A stretch of DNA of 64,000 nucleotides from Ancylomarina subtilis (GTDB lineage: Bacteria; Bacteroidota; Bacteroidia; Bacteroidales; Marinifilaceae): contig NZ_SHKN01000001.1 of NCBI RefSeq assembly GCF_004217115.1, positions 1,801,781 through 1,865,780 of the forward strand. The letters run 5' to 3'. The notes under the pieces are model-generated. The model saw only the letters and a program-made list of their open reading frames with translations. It had not been told where the DNA came from and did no database searches. How positions within the stretch are numbered: position 1 is the first letter of the stretch; each line of letters starts with the position of its first letter. The translations under genes and the position numbers were made by a program. Shown here piece by piece: positions 9,523-17,898 of this stretch.

Positions 9523-9560
9523 AAAGGGTTGGTTCTTTAAAGAACCAACCCTTTTTCTAT
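9523..9560 (+). terminator. Strong intrinsic terminator after nifJ
   Basis: Perfect inverted repeat of 16+16 bases (9523-9538 and 9539-9554; arm aaagggttggttcttt) followed by T-rich sequence, starting about 20 bases after the nifJ stop. Confidence 0.92.
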
Positions 9561-9614
9561 ATAAATATTTTGAGTTCATTCTCTAAATCAACTTAAATAT
9601 ATCCCGGATTTGTT

Positions 9615-9622
9615 TAGCTTTG
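9615..9622 (+). promoter_or_regulatory. Putative -7 box for the small lipoprotein gene
   Basis: TAGCTTTG, a perfect TAnnTTTG match, 24 bases upstream of the ATG at 9646. No clear -33 element. Confidence 0.45.
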
Positions 9623-9645
9623 GTAACTAACCCAAATATTAATTT

Positions 9646-10023
9646 ATGAAATCATTATTTAAAATTTTAGCCGTTCTATTTGTGACTATGCTAATAGCTA
9701 GTTCTTGTGCTAGCAAGGCCGATTCGGAACTGATAATAGGAAAATGGCAAAACAGTGGAAGTAGCGATGTAAAAATTGTTGTCGAATTTACAAAGGACAT
9801 GCAATGGATGTTTTACAAGAATGATAACTTACTTGAAAAAGGCATCTTCGAACTTAAGGAAGGTCTTTTGATTTTAAAAAGTCCCCAAGAAGAACATGGA
9901 CATGAGAACTGTAATCACGAACACAAACAGCCTGAAAATAATTCAATGGATTACGTTTTCGAAAGTCAAACAGTTTTAAAAATGGGACATGGTGACAAAA
10001 TGAGCACTTACAAAAGATTGTAA
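9646..10023 (+). CDS. Small lipoprotein with histidine-rich segment
   Basis: A 125-residue protein with a lipoprotein signal peptide: MKSLFKIL, a hydrophobic stretch, then lipobox IASSC with the acylated cysteine at residue 21. The mature part starts ELIIGKWQNSGSSDVKIVVEFTKDMQW and resembles the short lipocalin-like beta-strand lipoproteins of Bacteroidota, in which a GKW motif opens the barrel. An insertion EEHGHENCNHEH near residue 85 could bind metal; this is inferred only from composition. It lies between nifJ and the DHOD-like gene but has its own promoter box and terminator. Function unknown. Confidence 0.7.
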   Translation: MKSLFKILAVLFVTMLIASSCASKADSELIIGKWQNSGSSDVKIVVEFTKDMQWMFYKNDNLLEKGIFELKEGLLILKSPQEEHGHENCNHEHKQPENNSMDYVFESQTVLKMGHGDKMSTYKRL

Positions 10024-10047
10024 ATAATACAATAAAGAGATTAAATA

Positions 10048-10084
10048 AAATGCCTGATTCTTTCGAATCGGGCATTTCTTTTTG
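10048..10084 (+). terminator. Intrinsic terminator after the small lipoprotein gene
   Basis: A 13-bp stem (10048-10060 with 10065-10077, one G:U pair) with a 4-base loop, followed by a T-run, 24 bases after the stop codon. Confidence 0.88.
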
Positions 10085-10282
10085 CATATAACCCTTAAAA
10101 TCTGTTAAGTATTAATTTTATAAAAATTAACAAAACACAAATAAGACCTCACAATCCTCAATTAGCGACAACAAAAACACGACATATTGATTACCATATA
10201 ATTAACGATATTTTTCATCTATTGAATTATTCACTTGGATTGATTAATTTAGATGGACCCGAAAAATTAAATCCTAAATCAT

Positions 10283-11296
10283 ATGGCAAATTTAAATGTA
10301 GAATTCATGGGGCTTAAGCTTAGAAACCCCATTATAGTAGGTGCTTGTACCCTATCAGCAACTGTTGAGGGCGCAAAAGAATTGGAACGCGCTGGTGCGG
10401 GAGCAATTGTGTACAAATCACTTTTTGAAGAACAGATTCAAATGGAGCGAGCTCAGCTCGATGATGAACTCGATTTGTACACCGAACGAAACGCTGAAAT
10501 GATATCTCTGTTTCCAGCCTTAGAACACGCGGGTCCCACGGCTCATATTCTAAAATTAATTGATGTCAAAAAGAATATATCCATTCCGGTTATAGCCAGT
10601 TTAAACTGTATTTACGATGTCACATGGTTTGACTATGCCAAGCAATTGGAAGATGCTGGTGTTGATGCACTCGAACTAAACTTCTATTCCATGCCAACCG
10701 ATTTGGATAAAACGGCAGCAGAAATAGAAGAAGAAAAAATAAAGATCGTCAAAACCCTCAAAAAAAGATTAAAAATTCCTTTCTGTATTAAACTGAGTCC
10801 CTATTATACCAATACCTTAAACTTTGTCAGTCGACTCGATAAAGCCGGAGCATCCTCATTCGCTCTATTCAATCGCCTGTTTCAACCTGAGGTAAATATT
10901 AAAACTGAAAGCCACGTCACCCATTTTAATCTAAGCCAGCGCGGAGATATCAAATTGGGACTTCGTTATGTCGGTTTACTCCACGATAAAATTAAAGCTC
11001 AGTTATGCGGAACCAATGGAATCTATTCATTTGAGGATGTGATTCAAATGCTTTTAAGTGGAGCTGATGTGGTTCAAATGGTCAGTGCCATTTACAAAAA
11101 TACCCCATCATATATAACGGAGATTCTTTCAGATTTAGAAATGTGGATGGATCAAAAAGGTTACAAAACAATCCGTGAATTTCAAGGTAAACTCTCCGAT
11201 AATAAATTGAAACAGTCCGACGTGTATTATAGGGCTCAATATCTGGATTTTTTATTAAATCCGGAAGAAATAATCAACAAGTATCCAATGCGATAA
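10283..11296 (+). CDS. Dihydroorotate dehydrogenase-like flavoprotein
   Basis: A 337-residue TIM-barrel protein of the FMN-dependent dihydroorotate dehydrogenase superfamily: NVEFMGLKLRNPIIVGACTLS at the N-terminus, VIASLNC, CIKLSPYY, and a C-terminal phosphate-binding stretch GTNGIYSFEDVIQMLLSGADVVQM. The position of the class 1 DHOD catalytic cysteine loop (NxSCPN) reads ELNFYSMPTD (about 131-140), so the catalytic cysteine is missing and true PyrD activity is doubtful. Relatives of this paralogue occur near pyruvate:ferredoxin oxidoreductase genes in anaerobes, which suggests a role tied to low-potential redox metabolism; this is inference. It lies between nifJ and ppdK. Confidence 0.75.
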   Translation: MANLNVEFMGLKLRNPIIVGACTLSATVEGAKELERAGAGAIVYKSLFEEQIQMERAQLDDELDLYTERNAEMISLFPALEHAGPTAHILKLIDVKKNISIPVIASLNCIYDVTWFDYAKQLEDAGVDALELNFYSMPTDLDKTAAEIEEEKIKIVKTLKKRLKIPFCIKLSPYYTNTLNFVSRLDKAGASSFALFNRLFQPEVNIKTESHVTHFNLSQRGDIKLGLRYVGLLHDKIKAQLCGTNGIYSFEDVIQMLLSGADVVQMVSAIYKNTPSYITEILSDLEMWMDQKGYKTIREFQGKLSDNKLKQSDVYYRAQYLDFLLNPEEIINKYPMR

Positions 11297-11317
11297 CAGG
11301 ATCGAAATTGATTTGAA

Positions 11318-11347
11318 ATGGCCGATCAAAAGATCGGTCTTTTTATG
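11318..11347 (+). terminator. Intrinsic terminator after the DHOD-like gene
   Basis: ccgatc (11322-11327), loop aaaa, gatcgg (11332-11337), then a T-run; 26 bases after the stop codon. Confidence 0.8.
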
Positions 11348-11472
11348 CAGGTATTTTATAAAAAACTAGAACTTAAACACCTGCAAACGTTTGAAAAATA
11401 AAAGTCTAAATCATTTGAAAAAAGACAGTTAGATTGTCTGTCCTTTACTTCCTTTTTTGAAAAAAGAACACT

Positions 11473-11480
11473 ACTTTTGT
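11473..11480 (+). promoter_or_regulatory. Putative -7 box upstream of ppdK
   Basis: TACTTTTG, a perfect TAnnTTTG match about 135 bases upstream of the ppdK ATG. The same octamer occurs in the rpsO promoter. No good -33 element at the normal spacing, so the call is tentative. Confidence 0.4.
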
Positions 11481-11615
11481 GTACAATTTTCAAGGCACGT
11501 TTTGTGACAAAGTCTTGTAAATTTAAGATTTTGAAGATTATAAGTTAATATATAATTGTTATTGAATGCTTTCATTTATTGCATAAAATAACATTAAAAC
11601 TAAAAAGCGATAATT

Positions 11616-14333
11616 ATGAGTACTAAGTACGTTTATACTTTTGGTGACGGTAAAGCCGAAGGTAAAGCAGACATGAAGAATTTGCTTGGAGGTAAGGGAG
11701 CTAACCTTGCTGAGATGAACCTAATTGGTGTGCCAGTTCCTGCTGGTTTCACAATCACTACTGACGTTTGTACTGATTACAACAAGCTTGGAAAAGATGC
11801 TGTTGTAGCAATGATTAAAGAGCAAGTTGAAGCTGCTGTTGCTGATACTGAAAAAGCTATGAACGCGAAATTTGATGCAAAAGATGGTTTCCCATTGTTG
11901 CTATCTGTTCGTTCTGGTGCTCGTGCTTCTATGCCAGGTATGATGAACACAGTTCTTAACCTTGGTATGAATGATGATACAGTGAAAATTGTAGCTGAAC
12001 AATCAGGAAACGAGAAATTTGCTTACGATTCATATCGTCGTTTCATCCACATGTACGGTGACGTAGTAATGGGTGTTGAGGCAGAGAACGGTGAGCACAA
12101 TCCATTCGAGGTTGTTCTTGACGAATTGAAAGAAGCTAAAGGTTACAAATTAGATACTGAACTTACTGTTGAGGATCTAAAAGAACTTGTTGAAGGTTAC
12201 AAAGCCGTAGTACGTAAACACGCTGGTGTTGACTTCCCTACTTGTCCATGGGAGCAGCTTTGGGGTTCTATCTGCGCTGTATTCGATTCATGGAATACTG
12301 AGCGTGCTATTCTTTACCGTCGTATGGAGAATATTCCTGACGAATGGGGTACAGCAGTAAACGTTCAGGCTATGGTATATGGTAACATGGGTGAAACTTC
12401 AGCTACTGGTGTATGTTTCTCTCGTGATGCTGCTACAGGTGAAAACCTATTTAATGGTGAGTATTTGATTAACGCACAGGGTGAAGACGTTGTTGCTGGT
12501 GTTCGTACTCCTCTTGAGATTACAACTATTGGTTCTAAGCGTTGGGCTGAGCGTAACGGTACTTCTGAAGAAGATCGTAAAGCAAACTTCCTTTCATTAG
12601 AAGAAGCTATGCCTGAGTTGTATAACGAATTGAATACTATCCAACGTAAGCTTGAGGTTCACTACACTGATATGCAGGATATGGAGTTTACTATTCAACA
12701 AGGTAAACTTTGGATGTTGCAAACTCGTAACGGTAAGCGTACTGGTGCAGCTATGGTTAAAATGGCTGTAGATATGCTTGAAGAAGGTTTGATCGATGAA
12801 ACGACAGCTGTACTTCGTCAGGAACCTAACAAATTGGATGAGTTGCTTCACCCAGTTTTCGAAGAGTCTGCTTTGGCTTCTGCTAAAGTACTTTCTAAAG
12901 GTCTTCCTGCATCTCCAGGTGCTGCTACAGGTCAAATCGTATTCTCAGCTGAGGATGCTGAGAAATGGGCTGCTGAAGGTAAAAAAGTAATTCTTGTACG
13001 TCGCGAGACTTCTCCAGAAGACTTGAAAGGTATGTACGCTGCTGAAGGTATCCTTACTGAGCGTGGTGGTATGACTTCTCACGCTGCTGTAGTTGCTCGT
13101 GGTATGGGTAAATGTTGTATCTCTTCTGCTGCTGGTGTTTTGGTTACTGGTAAATCAATGACTATCAACGGTGTTGAATTCAAAGAAGGTGATTTCATCT
13201 CATTAAACGGTACTACTGGTGTTGTTTACGAAGGTAAAGTTGCAACTATCACTCCTTCATTAGATGGTGATTTCGGTAAAGTAATGGACATGGCTGAGAG
13301 AAATACTCGTATGTATGTTCGTACAAATGCTGATACACCTGCTGATGCTCAAACTGCTCGTGATTTTGGTGCTAAAGGTATTGGTCTATGTCGTACAGAG
13401 CACATGTTCTTCGAAGGCGATCGTATCTGGGCTATCCGTGAGATGATTCTTGCTGAAAACCTTGAAGGTCGTAAAGAAGCTCTAGCTAAATTATTACCTA
13501 TCCAGCGTGAAGACTTCTCAGGAATTCTTGAAGCTATGGACGGTTTTGGTGTAACTATCCGTCTACTGGATCCACCATTGCACGAATTTACTCCTAACGA
13601 TGATGCTTCTCAAAAAGAGATGGCTGAAAAATTAGGTGTTGATGTATCTATCGTTAAAGCAAAAGTTGAATCTCTTCACGAGTTTAACCCAATGTTGGGT
13701 CACCGTGGTTGTCGTCTAGGTAACACTTACCCAGAGATCACTGAGATGCAAGCTCGCGCTATTATCGAAGCTGCTTGTGACTTGAAAGCTAAAGGTCTTA
13801 ATCCTAAGCCAGAAATTATGGTTCCATTAATCGGTACTGTAAAAGAGCTTAAGATGCAGGAAACTATTATCAGAGAAACTGCTGCTGCTGTATTCGCTGA
13901 GAAAGGTATCGAAGTTGATTTCATGGTAGGTACTATGATTGAGATTCCTCGTGCTGCTGTAACTGCTGACGAAATTGCTGAAGTTGCTGAATTCTTCTCA
14001 TTCGGAACAAATGACTTGACTCAAATGGGATTCGGTTATTCTCGTGATGATGCTGGTAAATTCTTACCTATCTACATTGAGAAAGGTATCCTTAAGCACG
14101 ATCCATTCCAGGTTCTTGACCAGGACGGTATCGGACAATTAGTTCGTATGGGTTGTGAAAAAGGTAAGTCTACACGTGAAGATATCAAATTGGGTATCTG
14201 TGGTGAGCACGGTGGTGAGCCATCATCAGTTGAGTTCTGTAACTCAGTGGGTATGGATTACGTTTCATGTTCTCCTTTCCGTGTGCCTATCGCACGTTTA
14301 GCTGCTGCTCAAGCAAACTTGAAGCAAAACTAA
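11616..14333 (+). CDS. ppdK: Pyruvate, phosphate dikinase
   Basis: Interconverts pyruvate + ATP + Pi with PEP + AMP + PPi. In anaerobic Bacteroidota it can run either way, giving PPi-linked glycolysis or gluconeogenesis. The 905 residues match the family. The N-terminal ATP-grasp domain starts FGDGKAEGKADMKNLLGGKGANLAEM; the mobile phosphohistidine domain has ERGGMTSHAAVVARG (catalytic His about 488); the C-terminal PEP/pyruvate barrel has IGLCRTEHMFF, LLDPPLHEF, GTNDLTQM and the catalytic cysteine segment GICGEHGGEP (about 860). Codon bias is strong, as in nifJ. It ends in a clear terminator. Confidence 0.97.
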   Translation: MSTKYVYTFGDGKAEGKADMKNLLGGKGANLAEMNLIGVPVPAGFTITTDVCTDYNKLGKDAVVAMIKEQVEAAVADTEKAMNAKFDAKDGFPLLLSVRSGARASMPGMMNTVLNLGMNDDTVKIVAEQSGNEKFAYDSYRRFIHMYGDVVMGVEAENGEHNPFEVVLDELKEAKGYKLDTELTVEDLKELVEGYKAVVRKHAGVDFPTCPWEQLWGSICAVFDSWNTERAILYRRMENIPDEWGTAVNVQAMVYGNMGETSATGVCFSRDAATGENLFNGEYLINAQGEDVVAGVRTPLEITTIGSKRWAERNGTSEEDRKANFLSLEEAMPELYNELNTIQRKLEVHYTDMQDMEFTIQQGKLWMLQTRNGKRTGAAMVKMAVDMLEEGLIDETTAVLRQEPNKLDELLHPVFEESALASAKVLSKGLPASPGAATGQIVFSAEDAEKWAAEGKKVILVRRETSPEDLKGMYAAEGILTERGGMTSHAAVVARGMGKCCISSAAGVLVTGKSMTINGVEFKEGDFISLNGTTGVVYEGKVATITPSLDGDFGKVMDMAERNTRMYVRTNADTPADAQTARDFGAKGIGLCRTEHMFFEGDRIWAIREMILAENLEGRKEALAKLLPIQREDFSGILEAMDGFGVTIRLLDPPLHEFTPNDDASQKEMAEKLGVDVSIVKAKVESLHEFNPMLGHRGCRLGNTYPEITEMQARAIIEAACDLKAKGLNPKPEIMVPLIGTVKELKMQETIIRETAAAVFAEKGIEVDFMVGTMIEIPRAAVTADEIAEVAEFFSFGTNDLTQMGFGYSRDDAGKFLPIYIEKGILKHDPFQVLDQDGIGQLVRMGCEKGKSTREDIKLGICGEHGGEPSSVEFCNSVGMDYVSCSPFRVPIARLAAAQANLKQN

Positions 14334-14356
14334 GAGAATTACTTCTCAATATATAG

Positions 14357-14390
14357 AAAGGCTGTCCTTAGGGGCAGCCTTTCGTTGTTT
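14357..14390 (+). terminator. Intrinsic terminator after ppdK
   Basis: aaaggctgtcc (14357-14367), 4-base loop, gggcagccttt (14372-14382) with one G:U pair. Nearly the same hairpin recurs after amt (19146) and in degenerate form at 19521. Confidence 0.82.
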
Positions 14391-14468
14391 ATAAATCAGA
14401 CACAGCGTCGTTTATTAGTCAATTCTAAAAATCACTTTATTCAGAAAATGACATTCATATATAAATGA

Positions 14469-14476
14469 TACCTTTG
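14469..14476 (+). promoter_or_regulatory. Putative -7 box of the two-component operon
   Basis: TACCTTTG, a perfect TAnnTTTG match, 34 bases before the kinase ATG at 14510. No convincing -33 element. Confidence 0.45.
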
Positions 14477-14509
14477 AAGCGAACAATAAACAAATCCTGA
14501 GGTCTTAAC

Positions 14510-16300
14510 ATGAAAAAATCATTGGCAAAAAAGCTTCTAATCTATTTTGTTTTACTCAACCTACTCTCAATAACTATTGTTGGAATATATGCGTATACTC
14601 AAGCAAAAGAAGCTCTCATCTCAAGAACATTTGATCAATTAATCTCTGTACGCATCGAGAAGAAAAAAAGAGTTGAAGATTTCTTTCAACAATGCAAGCA
14701 TGATATGCAGGTCATCAGTAGCATCGAATTTCCCAAGCTTGACAAGACAAAAAAAACTTATATATCTGACTATAAGTTAACGAACCAAAATATAAGCCAC
14801 GATTTGTTCAAACATGGTTTTACATCCCTAATTACAAACAAACAAAATTTCGAGAGCATATACATCTACCAGTCAGACAGTTTATTTATTCATTCTGACA
14901 TACAGACTCCAAGTATTGCTAAACAAGTCGGTAGTCTTTTACCACATCACAAACAGTTATTTCAATCGATATTGAATAAACAGAATGATGCTATTACTGT
15001 CCACGAACTATTCACAGCACAAAAGAAATTTCCTTCCGAAATCATCATTTGCAAGGTCATCAGTCAGCCAAATCAGAAAACTGTATTGGCTTTTCAAATC
15101 AACTCTGATATTATTAATACCATCATGCTCGATAATAATCCTTTGAATGGATTAGGAAAATCAGGTGAAGCTTATCTTGTTGGAAAAGATAATTTATTGC
15201 GAAGCACCAGCCGATTTCAAGAGAATTCGAAACTTCCGATTGAAGCATCTACACAAGGCGTTAAATTAGCATTTCAGGATAGTACAGGAACATCGATATT
15301 TAAAGATTATCGCGGTGTTAAAGTTTTAAGCTCATACAGTAAGCTAAATCTTATGGGACTCGAATGGGTCGTTTTAGCTGAGATTGATCATCAGGAAGCA
15401 ATGGTACCCATTCAGAATTACGGCTATAATATCAGCTATATTCTAATTATTCTAAGTTTATTCCTATTAGGTATCGTGGCTATTATTGCGAATACAATTA
15501 CGGCTCCAATTCGGAAACTAAGAAATGAAACAGAGAAAATATCTTCGGGTATTTACGAACCTGTTACCGATATTAAGGCGGATGGAGAAATACTGGAACT
15601 CGTTGAGGCTTTTAATCATATGACAAAAACAATAAAAAAGCAGCAAGAAAATCTGATGCTGGCTCACGACAAAAGTATCTCATCGATGATTGATGGCCAA
15701 GAGGCAGAACGTAGCCGCTTAGCCAAAGAATTACACGACGGACTGGCCCAAACAATTTTGGCTATTAAAATGCGAATCGAAAATACGGCTCCTGAAAATG
15801 CAAGCGTTGTTCTAAAAGAATCTGAAGAAATGTTCGCCAGCTTAATGCACGAAATTCGCAGCATGTCGAATGACTTAATGCCTGCCGTTTTACGTGAGTT
15901 TGGCTTGGTAAATGCACTCAGAAGTTTATTATCTCAAATCGAAGAAAACAGCGAACTAAAAACATTCCTTGTTGTAGATGATCACCTGCCAAAACTAAAT
16001 AAAAAAACGAAAACCTACCTATACCGAATAGCTCAAGAAGCTGTAAATAACATCATTAAACACGCACAGGCAACACAAATAAAAATAAGCATCCATATCG
16101 AAAATGACTTATATTTATTTGAAATTTGCGATAATGGTATAGGCTTGACGGATGATTTTGAGTACAATAAAAGCAATGGCATATCGAACATTTTAGATCG
16201 AATATCCGTATTAGGAGGAAAAGTGTTATTTTGCAACAATTCACCTCATGGGTTAAAAATTCAATGTGAAATCCCATTCAAAAATTGTTCAAATGAGTAA
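14510..16300 (+). CDS. Membrane sensor histidine kinase, NarL/LuxR-type partner
   Basis: A 596-residue sensor kinase. A transmembrane helix at about 12-32 and a second at about 305-330 flank a roughly 270-residue extracytoplasmic sensing region of Cache type (judged from layout). HAMP follows (ITAPIRKLRNETEKISSGIYEPV), then a HisKA_3 dimerisation domain with ERSRLAKELHDGLAQTI (phospho-acceptor H409), and a HATPase domain (AQEAVNNIIKHAQATQI, DNGIGLTDDF). It overlaps its response regulator by 8 bases. The downstream porin and ammonium transporter genes are likely targets by position only; the ligand cannot be read from the sequence. Confidence 0.92.
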   Translation: MKKSLAKKLLIYFVLLNLLSITIVGIYAYTQAKEALISRTFDQLISVRIEKKKRVEDFFQQCKHDMQVISSIEFPKLDKTKKTYISDYKLTNQNISHDLFKHGFTSLITNKQNFESIYIYQSDSLFIHSDIQTPSIAKQVGSLLPHHKQLFQSILNKQNDAITVHELFTAQKKFPSEIIICKVISQPNQKTVLAFQINSDIINTIMLDNNPLNGLGKSGEAYLVGKDNLLRSTSRFQENSKLPIEASTQGVKLAFQDSTGTSIFKDYRGVKVLSSYSKLNLMGLEWVVLAEIDHQEAMVPIQNYGYNISYILIILSLFLLGIVAIIANTITAPIRKLRNETEKISSGIYEPVTDIKADGEILELVEAFNHMTKTIKKQQENLMLAHDKSISSMIDGQEAERSRLAKELHDGLAQTILAIKMRIENTAPENASVVLKESEEMFASLMHEIRSMSNDLMPAVLREFGLVNALRSLLSQIEENSELKTFLVVDDHLPKLNKKTKTYLYRIAQEAVNNIIKHAQATQIKISIHIENDLYLFEICDNGIGLTDDFEYNKSNGISNILDRISVLGGKVLFCNNSPHGLKIQCEIPFKNCSNE

Positions 16301-16937
16301 GATAAAAGTTGTTTTAGTTGACGATCACAAACTGTTTCGCGACGGTTTAAAATCTTTACTTCTTAGCAATCAAGATATTGAAGTTGTAGGAGAATTCGGA
16401 AATGCCAAAGATCTTATCCATCAGATGGATAAACTGAAAACTGAAATTATTATTACTGATATCAGTATGCCAGGGATGAATGGTATCGAATTGACACAAT
16501 ATGTGGGTAAAGCATTTCCTGAAATTAAAATGATTATCTTATCCATGCACATCAACAAAGATTTTATTTTGAGTGCAATGGAAGCCGGTGCAAAAGCCTA
16601 CCTCCCCAAAGATATTGCAGGAAAAGAACTGATTGAAGCAATTTATGAAGTCAATCAGGGCCGTGAGTATTTTAATACACTTGTCAGCAATATTATCATG
16701 AGGAGCCTGATGAAAAAAAATCAGGACAACAAAGGACAAAATGAATTAACCAACCGGGAAACGGAAGTCTTGATTTTGGTCGCCAATGGTCTCATGAATA
16801 AGGAAGTCGCCAATAAATTACACATCAGCGTCCGAACAGTCGACTGCCATAAAAACAATATCATGAGCAAGTTGAAACTCAACACCACTGCTGAGTTAGT
16901 TAAATATGCTATCCGAAATCACCTTATAGAAATATAG
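16293..16937 (+). CDS. NarL/FixJ-family response regulator
   Basis: Receiver plus LuxR-type helix-turn-helix regulator of 214 residues. I chose the ATG at 16293 rather than the in-frame ATG at 16266: it gives the canonical receiver start MSKIKVVLVDDHKLFRDGL and an ATGAGTAA overlap with the kinase stop, a sign of translational coupling. The acidic pair is D10/D11, the phospho-acceptor is D56 in IITDISMPGMNG, and the conserved lysine lies in YLPKDI. The DNA-binding domain has LTNRETEVLILVANGLMNKE and SVRTVDCHKNNIMSKL. Cognate partner of the preceding kinase. Confidence 0.93.
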   Translation: MSKIKVVLVDDHKLFRDGLKSLLLSNQDIEVVGEFGNAKDLIHQMDKLKTEIIITDISMPGMNGIELTQYVGKAFPEIKMIILSMHINKDFILSAMEAGAKAYLPKDIAGKELIEAIYEVNQGREYFNTLVSNIIMRSLMKKNQDNKGQNELTNRETEVLILVANGLMNKEVANKLHISVRTVDCHKNNIMSKLKLNTTAELVKYAIRNHLIEI

Positions 16938-16993
16938 GTAATCTACCTAGTCTCTCACCTTTTTTCGTAGAATACTTTAGGGGAAATTATCTA

Positions 16994-17024
16994 TTTCACC
17001 TGTCTTGTCGCAGCTATATTTTTG
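16994..17024 (+). promoter_or_regulatory. Putative promoter of the porin-amt operon
   Basis: TTTC (16994-16997) and TATTTTTG (17017-17024, perfect TAnnTTTG) at 19-base spacing, about 49 bases before the porin ATG. It would uncouple the porin and amt genes from the kinase operon. Confidence 0.5.
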
Positions 17025-17072
17025 CTTGTTGAAACTAACAAACAAACAATTTACTAACTAAGACAAAATTCT

Positions 17073-17876
17073 ATGATTAAGAAATCAGTTAATTGTCTGC
17101 TGATAGCTCTCCTGTTTTTTACAAGTAGCTATTCATTTGGTCAGAAAAAGAAACTTGATGTTAATTTTTCTGCCGATGTCATGAGCAGATACGTTTGGCG
17201 TGGTACTCAGTTTGGTGGAAACAGTCCAAGCCTACAACCTTCGATGAGCGTTACTTACGAAGGATTCGAATTTGGAGCCTGGGGTGCTTACTCTTTATCT
17301 GGCGCAAATTCGGGTCAGGAACTCGATTTGTATGTATCCTATACCCTACCTAACGAGCTATTTAGCTTGACACTTACCGATTATTATTTTCCAAATGAAA
17401 CCGAAGATTATAAGTATTTTGAATATAACAACAACCGTACTGGTCATGTTATGGAAGGAATGCTAAGCTTTAACGGGACTGAAAAAATTCCTTTCGGGTT
17501 GACTTTCGCACTTAATTTTTGGGGCGCTGATGCGGTAAAATTAGGGGATGATCCTTCTAAAGCCGATTTCAATACCAAAACAGGACTTCAATATTCCAGT
17601 TATCTGGAATTGACTTACAGCCACAATTTAGATAATAATATCACTCTGGATGCATTTATTGGCGCAAGTCTTAACAATGCCAAAGACGCAAACACAAGTA
17701 CGGGTTTTATTGGCGAAAGTGGCTATTACGGCTCTAAAGCAGGTGTGGTAAATCTTGGATGCAAACTATCCAAAGAAGTCGCTATTAACGAGAAACTTAC
17801 TTTCCCGGTTTCAGCTTCACTTATAACCAATCCTGTAGACGAGAAAATTTATTTCGTATTGGGATTATCATTTTAA
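17073..17876 (+). CDS. TorF-like putative outer-membrane porin
   Basis: A 267-residue outer membrane beta-barrel protein. The signal peptide (residues 1-23, ending SYSFGQ) is followed by LDVNFSADVMSRYVWRGTQFG, characteristic of the TorF family of small porins, then alternating amphipathic strands and a C-terminal aromatic strand ending FVLGLSF, as expected for BAM-dependent insertion. It is 22 bases upstream of the ammonium transporter gene. Co-occurrence of TorF-type porins with Amt genes is common, and a role in passage of ammonium or small nitrogen compounds through the outer membrane is a reasonable inference. Confidence 0.8.
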   Translation: MIKKSVNCLLIALLFFTSSYSFGQKKKLDVNFSADVMSRYVWRGTQFGGNSPSLQPSMSVTYEGFEFGAWGAYSLSGANSGQELDLYVSYTLPNELFSLTLTDYYFPNETEDYKYFEYNNNRTGHVMEGMLSFNGTEKIPFGLTFALNFWGADAVKLGDDPSKADFNTKTGLQYSSYLELTYSHNLDNNITLDAFIGASLNNAKDANTSTGFIGESGYYGSKAGVVNLGCKLSKEVAINEKLTFPVSASLITNPVDEKIYFVLGLSF

Positions 17877-17898
17877 CAATAACTAAAAACAACTAGAT

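Larger units (their letters stand above)
11297..11615. other. Intergenic region before ppdK
   Basis: This 319-base AT-rich region contains the terminator of the DHOD-like gene and a -7 consensus box at 11473-11480. The segment between about 11345 and 11460 shows an imperfect GACAG...CTGTC element (11424-11442, gacagttagattgtctgtc) that may be a small hairpin. No coding frame is supported. Confidence 0.5.
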
